Shown: piece by piece, positions 11,068 to 22,098 of the stretch
How positions within the stretch are numbered: position 1 is the stretch's first letter
Layout of the letters: each line of letters opens with the position of its first letter
Source of the DNA: Tulasnella sp. 424
Lineage: Eukaryota > Basidiomycota > Agaricomycetes > Cantharellales > Tulasnellaceae
DNA: 64,000 nucleotides
Assembly: GCA_019633425.1 (NCBI GenBank)
Contig: WSUB01000035.1
Span: forward strand, 1-64,000
Reading direction: 5' to 3'
Notes under the pieces: model-generated
What the model saw: the letters and a program-made list of their open reading frames with translations, nothing else
Database searches by the model: none
Told to the model about the DNA's origin: nothing
Position numbers and translations under genes: made by a program

Positions 11068-11851
11068 ATGCGTTTCTCCATCATCGCCGTCCTCTTCGCT
11101 GCATCGCTTGTCTCCGCCTTCACTGTGCTCAAGCGCCAGGACAGCGCTCCTGGTAAGCTCTCAAGGCCTATATTGAGTGATAGCCGAGCCCATAGTATCA
11201 CTAACTTGACTCGTTGATATCACAGCCTGCGCAACGACGTGTCTAACGAGCAGTGACCCTAGCCCTTGCAAGGCCACCGACACCCCTTGCCTTTGCCTCA
11301 ATACGAATTTCCTATCAGCCGTTGCTACTTGTACCGAGAGCTCTTGCAGCGCGCAGGACCTCGAAGCGGCCGCAGCGGCTGGCGAAGCGTATTGCAAGGC
11401 GGCTGTATGTGGTCAACGCTGCCCACACTTAATCGCTCTCTAATACGTTCTCTCTCTCGTAGGGTGTCGACCCCCAAAATCCATTCCCCAGTGAGTGAAT
11501 TCATTGTTCCTGGGAACGGCAGTTATTAGTTACAGTGCTGATGAACGTTACGTTCCGTTGCAGCTTGTGCGGCAACTTGCATACAGAATACTGCCTCGTC
11601 TAGCTGCACCGCCGATGCGGCGAGTGACGACGCTTGCTTGTGCAAGGATGCCACCTACATTAATGCCGCCAATCAGTGCTTCCAAACTTCTTGCACTGGT
11701 CAAGACCTTACAACCGCCCAAACCGTTGGCTCAGCTCTCTGCAGGGCTGCGGTGCGTACATTTGGATATCGGGCGCTGGTTCTATCGAAACTGACTTGAA
11801 TGGTCATTGACATAGGGTGTTGACATTTCCTCCACCGTTGGTGCTGCTTAA
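11068..11851 (+). CDS. Secreted double-CFEM-domain protein (L5)
   Basis: Exons 11068-11152, 11226-11404, 11463-11490, 11564-11751, 11816-11851; 171 residues. Signal peptide with one extra Ile relative to its siblings (MRFSIIAVLFAASLVSA), then KRQ. The first CFEM domain is nearly the same as in the 5272 gene (DTPCLCLNTNFLSAVATC). The second has a two-residue longer loop before the haem-ligand motif (AASDDACLCKD) and ends TAQTVGSALCRAA. Ends GVDISSTVGAA. Intact. Its close match with 5272 in the first domain but not with 7940 suggests exchange between array members. Confidence 0.9.
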
Positions 11852-12876
11852 TTTTTAACCAAAGACTGGCCACAACTTGGGTACTGTCGTAGCTGTCGTA
11901 TGCTTAACCACCCGAACTCGTACTGCTGGACACACTCGAAAATGATCAGTGTTAGTTGAGATGTTGGATCGAAGATGTTACGGACCTTTCTCTTTAACCC
12001 CATGACTGCCTGTGGGCTTCTTCCGAGTTTAACGCTAGTCCTCTTGATATGTAGCTTCGGTGCCAATATATGCGAATTTCTTCTCCTATCCTCTATGTCG
12101 GTGAAGAGTGCTTTCACAGAATGACTCAGGACGGGTCGTCGTCGGATTGTCAATGAGCGTCGGTCAGATCATTAGCCAGGAAGACGGTGTGGCCGGATGG
12201 TGCACACATTGTCTCTCCTTGTTTCATGCGTCCCTCTGTCATGCAATGAACGTGCCAGACGAACTCGACGTCCGCCTTCGTCTGCCGCGCCGCCGAACAT
12301 TCTGTCGAAACCGTGTACCTCAAAGAAACGAACATAATTAGCATCGAGCACGTGAAACAGCTGACTGCATCTTTTCTAACCATGTGAAATATCTTTACAT
12401 CATGTACGTTTATTCATTCCTCCCTTGGCGCGTCTTCGTTTTGACGATGAGTTATGATTCAGGGAGCTCCGGGCTGTCAAAGCCTGTAGCTAGTGCTCAC
12501 CAAGGATATGGAATGGTTAGCGTTGGTGTTAAACAACCGAGGTTAACACTCGGGGCAGGTACTATTTATCTGCGGCGTCTCTGATAGTCTTCAAGAAGGG
12601 CCCTTATTTGATCCTGTTCACCAGCGCTTTCTCTCTGGGGTTGATGACCTGGTCGTGCGTCTCAGAACATGGACGAACCGCTCATAAAATATGAGTAGGT
12701 ATTTACACGACTTGTTTACCATTTTCGACTTAACCGGATCGTGCCGGCTGAAGGGCGGCGACAGACCTTAAACGGATGTGATATCGTCGAAATAGCCCGA
12801 CTGATGAACCAACGCTTTGGTCAACCCCTCGGTCGCATCAAAAAATTATTCTCGTCCGATCCTGAGCTCGCAGAAG
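11852..12876. repeat. CFEM-array spacer, copy D, grading into the MYND gene 5' flank
   Basis: Homology to the earlier spacers runs to about 12440 (for example the block near 12245-12300 matching 9120-9175). From about 12440 to 12876 nothing recognisable apart from the 5' flank of the next gene. Confidence 0.6.
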
Positions 12877-14712
12877 ATGGAATTCATCTCGGAACACTCA
12901 ATGGACGCACTGGACATTGCTTCATCGCTGCAACGGGCGGCATCAGCAAGAGAAAAGCTTGTGATCCTTCAAAATGAGCAAGACTTTTTCTGGTCGCTCC
13001 CTGACAGTATGGACGCATCAATCGATGAAGACACCTGGGAAACGATAGAGCTTCCGGAATGGAGAGACATAAGGGAAGCGAGGCTGCTCTTTTTGTTGGT
13101 GGATATTGTGGCAGCGCCCGTTTCCGGATCCGCAGTAAGAGGCCTTGCTCACTAAAAGAAATAAATACTTATCAATCGGGGAAACAATATAGGAAAAATC
13201 TGAAAAGGCGCTTCGGAGGTTTACGTTTGGAATCCTAGGATCCATTTTGCACTTACACGATGGCTCGCACTCGGATAACCTCGTGCTCATGCGTTTTCTT
13301 TTGGATAGGCTCCCCGCCATTCTGGAGCAATTTTATAATCTATATCAACACACCCCGAGGTCAACAGAAGCTTCAAAATGGCCCGGAGTTCGATCCGCCG
13401 TTCTCGCAGTTGGTGGCTATATGTTTGATGGGCACTTGGAAGCCGATGACCGATGCAAACTGTACGTTGATCAGCTTCAAGGGCAGTCTTCGATCCCATG
13501 GAGACCTTCGAATTTGGAGGAGTTCTACCCGAATTTGACCGTCACGTCTGCGAGATACTCCACAACATTTTCCAGCACCGCCTGCCTCTGGAATTACTCA
13601 ACCAGGAGCTGTTTTCAGACCTCTTCACCAAATTCGGGGCCGCTCGTATCTTCCACGCCTGCAATACTTTCCTGGACTCGTATCCCGATATCAGAGGCCC
13701 AAGGAAGCTGGCCCTTTGTCTTCTGTTTTTCATCCCTGCTCAAAGCCATCTAATCATTGGGGAGAAACTGCATCTTAAGGTCGTCCGTGAACAATGGGAT
13801 CGCGCTTCCCAAGAATCCGAAGCCCCTGATCGGGCTGCTATTGGGAAAGCCTCCATTGAAGACATCATGGAGTAAGATTTGTTCTCGCTTCAGGTTTCTG
13901 CCACTAATGCCTGTCATCCTGAAGGATAATCGAAATCTTGCAGCCTGGTCAGCTTCGGGTGCAAGTAATAGATGACTTGGTTAAACGCGAAGGATTCATT
14001 AATCTCCTCGCCAAGGCTGTTCTCTGGAAATTTAGGGATCGAGGTGAGCACGCTCGACGTAATCTTTTCAGGTGTGTCCCACATTCAAGTCGCTTATCCT
14101 CAGACGGCCACCTGCGCTATGCGATACAGACAACGGCCGAATTATGCCTTCAACGCCAAGTCCTTATTCGGGACTACGTAATCCCAGACTGGCTATCCAG
14201 CTTCTATCGCCTTCAACTTGCTTGGCACGATCCTGCTAAGGAGGCCAAAATGCTCGAATTTGACCTAGCCCCGTTTGCCAAGGAGCCAGAGGTCCCAATG
14301 CAAGAGTTCTCTTCGCACATTCAGCTTTGGCAGTGGTTTGGTGAAAAACTAAAACTCGACCAAGAGGCGTTGCTAAAGGGGGACAGGGATTTACGCCGAG
14401 GGCGTGGCGCGCACCTGGTTGGATGTAGTTGGATTCGATGCCCCTTTTTCGGGGAGGATCTCGCCGCTCACGTCCTCCAGCCTATTTTGCTGTGCTCTGG
14501 GTGCCAGAAAGTACGAAAATGATTTTTCAGTGGGCATGATTCTTGCCGACCTAACGTGCATTTCGTAGGCACAATACTGCTCGTTAGAGTGTCAAAAAGG
14601 GTACGAGACGACTGCCGCGTTGCTTGCATAACTCTCCGGCGTCTCCGCTGATCTCTGCGCCCGTAGGCACTGGAAGCAAGGTGACCACAGGGCGAACTGC
14701 TCCGCACGTTGA
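12877..14712 (+). CDS. MYND-type zinc-finger protein (copy C)
   Basis: Exons 12877-13134, 13193-13422, 13482-13871, 13925-14510, 14569-14600, 14667-14712 join in frame to 513 residues. The finger is at the extreme C-terminus and is assembled over three exons: GCSWIRCP, then CSGCQK + AQYCSLECQK + GHWKQGDHRANC, which gives the paired Cys ligands and final His-Cys of a MYND domain. The ~450 residues before it are mainly helical and match no domain I know; the opening (QNEQDFFWSLPDS) resembles that of the genes at 53756 and 57857, so the three form a family. MYND fingers usually bind proline-rich peptides; the target is unknown. The 13422 donor is weak and the start could be earlier. Confidence 0.75.
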
Positions 14713-15149
14713 TCAAACGCTACCTTGCCACGAAACATTGCAGTATTCGCTTAGTCGATACCTATGGATAGGGGAATGAATGTGCCATATGCAGAAGACG
14801 ACCGTCCGCACGAGATGGCAATTCGAACAGGAAGACTTGCTTCGAGGTTGGCTTGATCCTGGAGCGAGCTCCTCGGCCCCAGCTTGAGTAATTAACATTA
14901 TGATAGAAAACTTCCGGCATCAACAGTGTATCTTCGGTAGTGGCTGTCTCCTCTGCCAAGCACTTCCAAGAGTCGATCCGAAGTTTGCGTGGCGTTTCCC
15001 ACCACTGGACCCACGCAGTCTCTTACCAACCGAGACCAGAGGCATCCTTTCCAAATCTAAGGTTCATGGAACCAATGACTCGATTGAACCTTGAATTTGT
15101 GAGACCAGGCTTGAGTGATCGGAATTGGGACCTTCGAAGCACCGGTGCG
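14713..15149. other. Intergenic
   Basis: 3' flank of the MYND gene. No supported gene. Confidence 0.6.
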
Positions 15150-15470
15150 TCCAGACTGTCACCTGCACGACCACATGCGGCCCCAGAATCCCGCATGCCA
15201 GGTTCTGCCAAGCCCTTCTTGAGTTGCACAGGTTGTTGTACTAACACTGACTCCTGCAAGTTCTGCGTCTCTTCTCAGAGCCCCTCCTCCACATTCGTCC
15301 CGTCCTCTTCCAACATTACACTTTAATCGCTTGGTCCAATCCATTTTACTACCTGCATCGTGCACCAACGACATGCGTTTCGTTCTTACCCTCTTCTTTA
15401 CTCGTCTTTTTCCGCTCTATTCCAGGCACGACTTGAATTGCTCCCCCCAACCTGCTTCAGCTCGTCCTGC
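15150..15470 (+). pseudogene. Relic CFEM promoter and signal-peptide start
   Basis: Carries GTCACCTGCACGACCAC, CATGCCAGGTTCTGCCAAGC and a pyrimidine-rich leader as before the intact CFEM genes, then ATGCGTTTCGTTCTTACCC at 15374, matching the ATGCGTTTC start of the family. The frame then loses all CFEM features and stops within about 40 codons. Confidence 0.6.
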
Positions 15471-15927
15471 TTTGGGGATGTGACGGTCAGATAAACTAGG
15501 TATCAATGAACTTTCGCGTATTTATCAAATTACGGATGTAATGGTTGGCACGATTAGTCTTGTTCGTACTACCATGATTTGAATTGACATCAGTACGACA
15601 TGTTCACGATGTGTCGCCCAACGTTTGCCCATGAACATCCTTCACCCCATCATATGTATGATGCTCAGGATGCCAGAACTGGTGTGGTTATCACTAGATC
15701 AATAAGCTTTTCTGAGCACAATACTATTCGTTGGACTCCTACAAAAGGTCTGGAGCGGCAGCACCCTCGCTGGACACGACGTCTATGAACACTGAGACCA
15801 AACAGGCCACAGTCGGAACCGTTCCTCGCGCGCGCTCTTCGGAAGCTATGCTCAGTGGTCAAAGTAAAGGATAACATTTGTCTCCGTTCAACACCTATGA
15901 ACACGAGACGAGAAATGGCCCAGCTAG
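15471..15927. other. Intergenic
   Basis: No feature recognised; 3' flank of the membrane-protein gene on the minus strand. Confidence 0.5.
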
Positions 15928-18900
15928 TTAGTAGCTATTGTCCCGACCAAAAATTCCACTATCACTCCTCGGCATTCGTCCCCGGGAAACGCTTTCCACC
16001 TCGCCCTGGCTCTCGGGAATCGTCGGATGTGCTTCGAAGCTGTAGCGTTGCCCAAAGACCTGCTGCAACGTGTTCAGGCTCGTCGATGGAGTACCGGCTT
16101 GTCCATGCTCCAGCGTGACGCTCTCCCTCTCTCCGCTGTTCGAGAGAACGGTCGGTCTTCGTGAAACGACAGTCCCGAATCCCCGAACGAGGCTTCGAAC
16201 TTCGTCTGTGCTGCCCACACTATGGCCGATAGTAGTCGCACCGTCTTCAGCGGACTGCAAGCTTTTGAAACGGTGGGACATCCTTCTTAGAGCGTCCTGA
16301 CTTTCGTCTGAACCCGATGGAGACCTCTTGGGCGAGCGTCGTCGACGTTCCATATCAGCCGCACGGTCCGAAAGGCGCGGTCGAGCGGGGAAGGCTTCTT
16401 CCGGAATCCTGGGACCACTTCTATACGCGGCATCATCATCCTGTCCAGTCGTCGGACCTCCTCCGCTTGGAGCACGAGAGACTCGACGCTCCGAGACGTA
16501 GATCTGCCGAGTCAACCCAGTTTGGAAATCCGCCTCGAACTGTGCTTCTTTTTCCTTAGCTTGTTTGGCGAGTTGGTTCAGAGGAGAGGGAGCAATCGGG
16601 AAGGGTACATTCGAGGAAGAGCCGGATGGTGCGGAGGGATCATCGGAACCGTCTGGTAGCCGAGGATGGTAGATGAAGGCGGTCGACCAATGAGGACGAA
16701 CCGATACTGCCCGAGCCTCGACGATCCTTCCTGCGAACTTGGGTGTTCCTGGTGTTCCCCCATCGAAGTCTTCCGAGTACCACGTGCTTCTTTGCTGCGA
16801 CGACCGCTGTTCACCTGATGAGGCGGGAGGAGGAAGCGTGCTGCCCTTGAGCCAGATGGACTCGCTTTCGGAAAGTCGAGACCTGCTAGATCGTGGAGTC
16901 GAAGCTCTTTCTTCCCGAACGACAAACGCGGGTTGGGGAGGCTCCAACGGGAGATCGGCGGTTGAGTCTTGTTCGTCAGGGAGAGCTTTCCACGAGCCCC
17001 CAGGCGAAGCCCGGTTGCCCGTGAAGGACGACCATCTCCGCGACAACCGTGCTGAGAGCGGCCGGGAAGGGAATCGAACACCCATTTCCCTAGGTGTTTT
17101 CCCAGATCCAGAGTCTGAAAAGGAAACCTCCCTAGGGCGCGCTGGCAGCCCGACTCTCCGTCTCGCAGCAGCTTGGTACCCATCCCGAGGCGAACCATCA
17201 TCGTCGAATCCCCGAGTAGCATGGCTATGATTTCCGGTCACTGATGTCCCTTCAGGTGTCCGTAAGCCGGCGGCGACGGTCGCAGGGCTCGGAAGCTGGA
17301 GGTCACTCAGCCTCAGCTGAAGCACAGGCGCCTTTGTATAATCTCCGTTGGGGAATTGAACCGTTACCCGATCTCCAGGCTTGTTGGCTCTAACAGGAAG
17401 TTTGGCCATCTCCTCCGGGTCAAAAGGATTGAATCCAGGTCTAATCTTGCGGTTGGCCGAAGTAGGAGGTGAGGTGTACGACAGGTAGAAGCCGTCTGTT
17501 TGCCTTCGCTTTTGTTTGCGGAGGAGCCGGTCGCTTACGGGTGCGGGTACGCTGAGCACGAGCCCTGGTGAGAGTTCTCGTTCTCTGGTGACGGCGATGT
17601 TTTCGATGGGGAATTGGTGTCGTGGGGGTGGTGGTGGGATGTTTTCAACGGGAAGACGACGGTCCGCCATGAGGTGGCCAGTAGAACTGGAAGAGTTGCT
17701 TCGGGCCAGGCCTGGGAGTCGCGAGGCAGAGTGATTGTTGTGGAAGACGGTAGCGCGAGGAGAGAGGTGTGCGAAAGTGCTCGTTCGGGGGTTGGAGATC
17801 AGTGCGCGGAGACCGGTACTTCCACGCCTTTCGGTCATAGCTCGTTCGGCACGGGATGGGTATAATGCAAATCCCTACACAGTGCTTGGAGTTAATGATT
17901 GATCGATTCCCTAGGTTCAATCGATGCTTACCTCGTCGACGCTTGTACTGAAGCATTGGAAGAAAGAGTAACAGCATGAGCGGCGGTTCCCGTAGACATC
18001 GAAATTTGGATTTCGCTTACCCAAGTAACACGCCGCTGATCAAAAGGGCTCGTGCGGTGGTGCGAAAGATTTTCCTGGTCAACACCAATGGGAATCCCTG
18101 GTGACCGAAACCTAGCAGTGTCTCCAAGGTGCCGAGCAACAAGCCACTTCCGCAGCAAGTGAAGCCCGCGATAACACCTCCTCCGTGACCCCGTGACCTA
18201 GCTCGAACGATGTAAAAGATGCATGCAGTGCCGATGACGAATTGAAAGTATGCCAGTAAGACGAGGGTGACACCGGTTAACCCGGCCGCAAGGTCGTCAG
18301 CTCGCTGATTCACGAAACCAAGGTATATTCGGCCTCCAAAGAATTCTGGGGAATTTGATGTTAGAGTTGGGTTCGAAAGCTCAGCCAGAGAGCAGACTTA
18401 CGATAGGTGATTCCAAGAAGACCGGCGAGTTCGTTGAAGAGAAGAATAAGAGGGGTAGTAGCAACCAAGGTGATTTGGATCAATCGGTTGTATGGTCGAG
18501 AAGTAGTGAGAGGGAGAACGTCGACACGTGCGAGGAGTAAAATAGCAGCACAATAGAAGAACAATGGGAATATGGTCAAGACACCTAAAAGATGGACGGC
18601 GGTGAGCCAGAGTCGGCGAACGAACTCTCTAGACGCACCAATAGCTTTGTCATAGATACCAAAGGTTGCAATGTCCAACCCATCCTTGGCTTTGGCGCGC
18701 TCGAGATAGTCGAACAAGGTGAGACAGAAATACACGATAGCCTCCACGATGATGGCCCATTGGTGGCTGTGAACAACCAAGAGTCAGCCGGTCCGACGTC
18801 TTAGAGAGAAGGGCATGTAAACTAACTGTTTGATATCACCCCACTTGAACTTGATGATCCCCGCGCAGAAGATGAGGTCCGCAGCGGGGAGGATGAGGAG

Positions 18901-19200
18901 TGCTTGGGCTTGAGGGAGTGAGAGATTTGAGCAGCGGAGGTTACTGGCGACCGATAGACAAATCGACATGAACGAATGACAGGGTTTATAAGTTATAACG
19001 AGTGTTGCATGCGCGGTCCAGCCGAAGGTAAAGAGCGTGAAGGTGTTGAAGATGCTACGAAGGCGCGAGGTCTTGTGTTTTCCCTTCCGCTTAACCTGGC
19101 TTGACGATGGATGATGGTTGGGAGTCCTTGAGGGTCTTAAAATACAACTAGAAAGAACAAAAAATAGCAGAAGAAAAAAGAAGAGAGCGTTGACCAGCAA
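15928..19200 (-). CDS. Multi-pass membrane protein with long disordered C-terminal tail
   Basis: Five exons on the minus strand: 19200-18827, 18766-18402, 18345-18021, a 16-nt micro-exon 17947-17932, and 17874-15928; about 1,008 residues. The first ~360 residues hold six or seven hydrophobic segments (e.g. LWLTAVHLLGVLTIFPLFF; LIQITLVATTPLILLF; VTLVLLAYFQFVIGTACIFY). The last ~630 are Ser/Pro/Arg-rich and largely disordered, with PPPPPRHQFP and many SR/SP pairs that suggest phosphorylation. This is the layout of a fungal plasma-membrane sensor or scaffold, but I recognise no family. The first Met is uncertain: 18969 is an alternative that would lose one membrane segment. Confidence 0.7.
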
Positions 19201-19771
19201 ACGAATGTAGAAGAGGAGGGGCTAACGAAAGGAAGGGGGAGGGAAAGGGAGTGGTGCGCGCTAGCACCGAGACCGCAGTAGACCAATTCGGCGTAGTGTT
19301 GCGGGCAACCGCCGAACCCCCGACGTTTCGAACATCCCGAAGTCGGCAAAGTTGTCATGCCGACTCTGCAACAAATTCTTTGATCCTTCAATAGTATTAA
19401 GCGAGACCTTGTAGATACTCATTAGAATGAGTTGACTGGTGTTTGTATTTTCAATCCTTGAGACATGAGGAGAGTCGTTGAGGTCAACCCTTCGAACGGG
19501 GTTAAACGGATTTAAGGGTCCCTTTGTCCTCCTCTTACCCAACCGCCATGATCCGCCATCCCGCCAACTCTAATTCGACCTTGGATGAAAGGTCGAGACC
19601 TGATGGCGTTCGGAGGTTCCAAGGCCCGGGCTGGCGCGATGAGCGATGCCGCTGATGTCCCTAGACGGAGCTCACCCCCCGCTATATACTTTCCCTAAAT
19701 CGTATTTTGTCTGGGGTCTACCATTACTACATACCACACATGCACATGCGAAACTCGCACTAGACCAAGTA
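19201..19771. other. Intergenic
   Basis: 5' flank of the membrane-protein gene and 3' flank of the F-box array. The part from about 19600 (GGTTCCAAGGCCCGGGCTGG) recurs at about 21945-22090, the matching place after the next F-box copy. Confidence 0.55.
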
Positions 19772-21691
19772 TTAGGCGCTCCCTTCGACTTCGCCAGCGC
19801 AACTTGCACATTCGGTTCCAGTCCACTTGAGTCCCTCCCACCAAATCTCGGCTCCTCTTCCCGCTTTCTGCAGCTCCGTCATGAATTTTGAATTGGGAGC
19901 TAGCTTCTTGCTAAGGCCGTTTATTCCGCTTCCTAGCCCGATTTTTTTAAATGGCTTGAGAACAACGCCTTCGGGTCTTCGCTCCCTCTGCTCGTCGATA
20001 AAGGAGTGGCCTAGCATTGACCATGTCCAAAATTTTGGACCCGCCATCTTTATTGAGTAGGCTCATCTCGATTGATTCGAGGTCCGGCAGCAGCCATTGG
20101 TTGTTCGCGGACTCTAATGGCCGGGAGAGGAGGGAAATGATTTCCCGGGGTCGTGAGTTGCGTAACTGGCGAATGTGAATGCGGTCGAGGAGATCCAACT
20201 TTGTCACGTTGAGATAGGAAGCCAACCAAATGAACCGGTCGGTGCTACATCTGGATTCGTCGACTTGTAAGCTGACAGGCAATGCTTGTAAGTGTCCTCC
20301 CAGGTTACTGAAAACCCAGTTCAGCGTTTCTTGCAAGTGGCTGCGCTGGTGCCCACCCCCGCCAAGCTCAATCATGAACCCCCCCACGGAAATCTTGTAA
20401 TATTTCTTGCGACGTGAGAACATCTCGATGCACCCTGCTTTTTCAACCAAGTCCTTTAAGGACGGGACTAGATGAGATATCTTGGTGGTGAAGAGGTCGG
20501 ATATCGGGCTTCGGCCAGGCTGTTCTATTGTGACGTCCACGGAAAACTTTCGAAGTTTCTGGATACGAATGACTGAGAGTATAAGATGCATGATGGATAT
20601 GGGCAGGCCGCGAAGATTAAGGGAGCGTAGACGTGAGAGCTGGATAGTGGGGTGGTCTGGAGGGAGCGTGAAGCTTGCGTCCCGCAAGCAGAACAGATAG
20701 AACAGATCGCACTCTTCGAGCCCGGGAGACTCCCTAAGAAGTCTCAAGACTTCCTCCACCGATATTATGGGCAGCCCGTGCAACCTCAGTGATCGGAGCC
20801 CAGAAAGGCGAAGAGGGGCAATGGCGAGAGGGATGCCCCCCACGTGCAAGTCCTTCAATGCGCCTGAGGCTGGTTCCCCTTCGAACAAGGTAACAACGGT
20901 TTCCTTCCACCCCTTCACCCATGGCCCCTCTAAGTATAGCGTTTTGAGGCTTGGTGTGCTGGCCTGCTTTAGCACGGCTAGGATCTGATCCCACTGATGT
21001 TTGGTGGTGATTTCGAAAGACTGGTACTGGCTAATCCGACCTCCTATCTGAGCCCAAAACGTTTCTGGGTCGATATTTGCGACAGAATCTGAGTACTTGA
21101 TCTTCAGTGGGACGTCTCTGGCCATCGCTAACGCCTTCCGAAGATACGGCAATCTGTCCCCGCCGGAGATTGGGCACCAAAGGCTGGCGGTACCCTCTAC
21201 GACGTCTCTCCAGAGCTTGCATACCAAGCTCAACGCTACGAGGTCTCGAGCTGGTGTTTCCTGATCGATGTAAAGTTTGAAGATGACCAGGAGGAGCTCG
21301 TGGGGAAGGAGGTCGATTGCTGCAACTTCCATTCTGGCCGCGCGGCCTTGCCCTCCGCATTCTCGACATTCTCGGGGATCCTCGTGGGTGAAAGTGCAAT
21401 AGGAGACAGGCATGGCGAGGGAGTCACTGTGGAAGGTTAAAAGTAAATAAGTAAGTAAGATAGGCAGTTCAAGCTCCGAAGACGTCGCCGTGAACGGGAG
21501 TTTAAGGGAACATAACAAACGTACTCCATGTTACCGCTTAGTTCGTCAGCCGAACGGTGTTCAGGATTGCCGTGGACTAAGATGCCAGTGTGGTGGTTGC
21601 TAGGATTACGTAAGTCGGAGTCAGCCGGTAGGACCCCGGAAAGCTCTGACAGCTCGATATCACGTTGGGTTGGTTTCGTCCTTCCCCACAT
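19772..21691 (-). pseudogene. F-box protein paralogue 1, C-terminal frameshift
   Basis: Exon 1 21691-21525 joins exon 2 from 21426 in frame. The F-box is at IDLLPHELLLVIFKLY...LVCKLWRDVVEG, followed by a leucine-rich-repeat-like region (ALKDLHVGGIPLAIAPLRLS). At about 20021 there is one extra C (AGGCCACTCC against AGGCACTCC in paralogues 3 and 4), so the frame ends at 19947 after about 548 residues; the last ~80 residues of the family (RPEGVVLKPFKKI...EIWWEGLKWTGTE) stay open in the next frame to 19772. A truncated product may still be made. The paralogues' start codon is lost here (TTAG instead of ATGG), so the start at 21691 is the least sure part. Confidence 0.7.
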
Positions 21692-21749
21692 TTACCACTT
21701 CCCTCCACTTGAGCACCAACCTACGGGGTTCCCAGTAATACGTCCTAAT

Positions 21750-21960
21750 TTATGTTTTCAACCTCCCCGAGGCGCACTTCAGTCCTTAATTGCAAGCAAG
21801 CCTTTCAATGGGGCTGAAGCTGGTTCCCCTACGAACATAGTAACGGAGGTTCCTTCCACTCCTGAGTCAACGGAGCCTTTAGGGCTAGTGCTTTGAGAGT
21901 TTTGGCCTGTTTTAGAACGGCCAGAAATCCCAATGGCTGGGTGCTCGGAGGTTCCAACCC
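21750..21960 (-). pseudogene. F-box paralogue fragment
   Basis: The stretch around 21800-21930 matches the repeat-region exon of the paralogues (their 20850-20990, 23190-23320, 27580-27720), including GCTGAAGCTGGTTCCCCT. Flanks do not match coding sequence, so this is an isolated scrap of a fifth copy. Confidence 0.6.
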
Positions 21961-22098
21961 CGGGGATGGCGCGATTAGGGATGCCGCTGACGTCCCTTGA
22001 CCTAGCTCACCTTCCCCTTCATACTTTCCCTAAATCATATTTTGTCTGAGGTCTACCAATACTACCATACATGCACATGCGAAACTCGCGCTAGGCTA

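Noticed and set aside
12660..12876. Earlier start for the MYND gene (ATG at 12817)
   Set aside because: It is in frame, but the extra residues lack similarity to the starts of the two related genes; kept only as an alternative.
16070..17865. Several + strand open frames (up to 163 codons) opposite the membrane-protein tail
   Set aside because: Shadows of the GC-rich 649-codon exon on the other strand.
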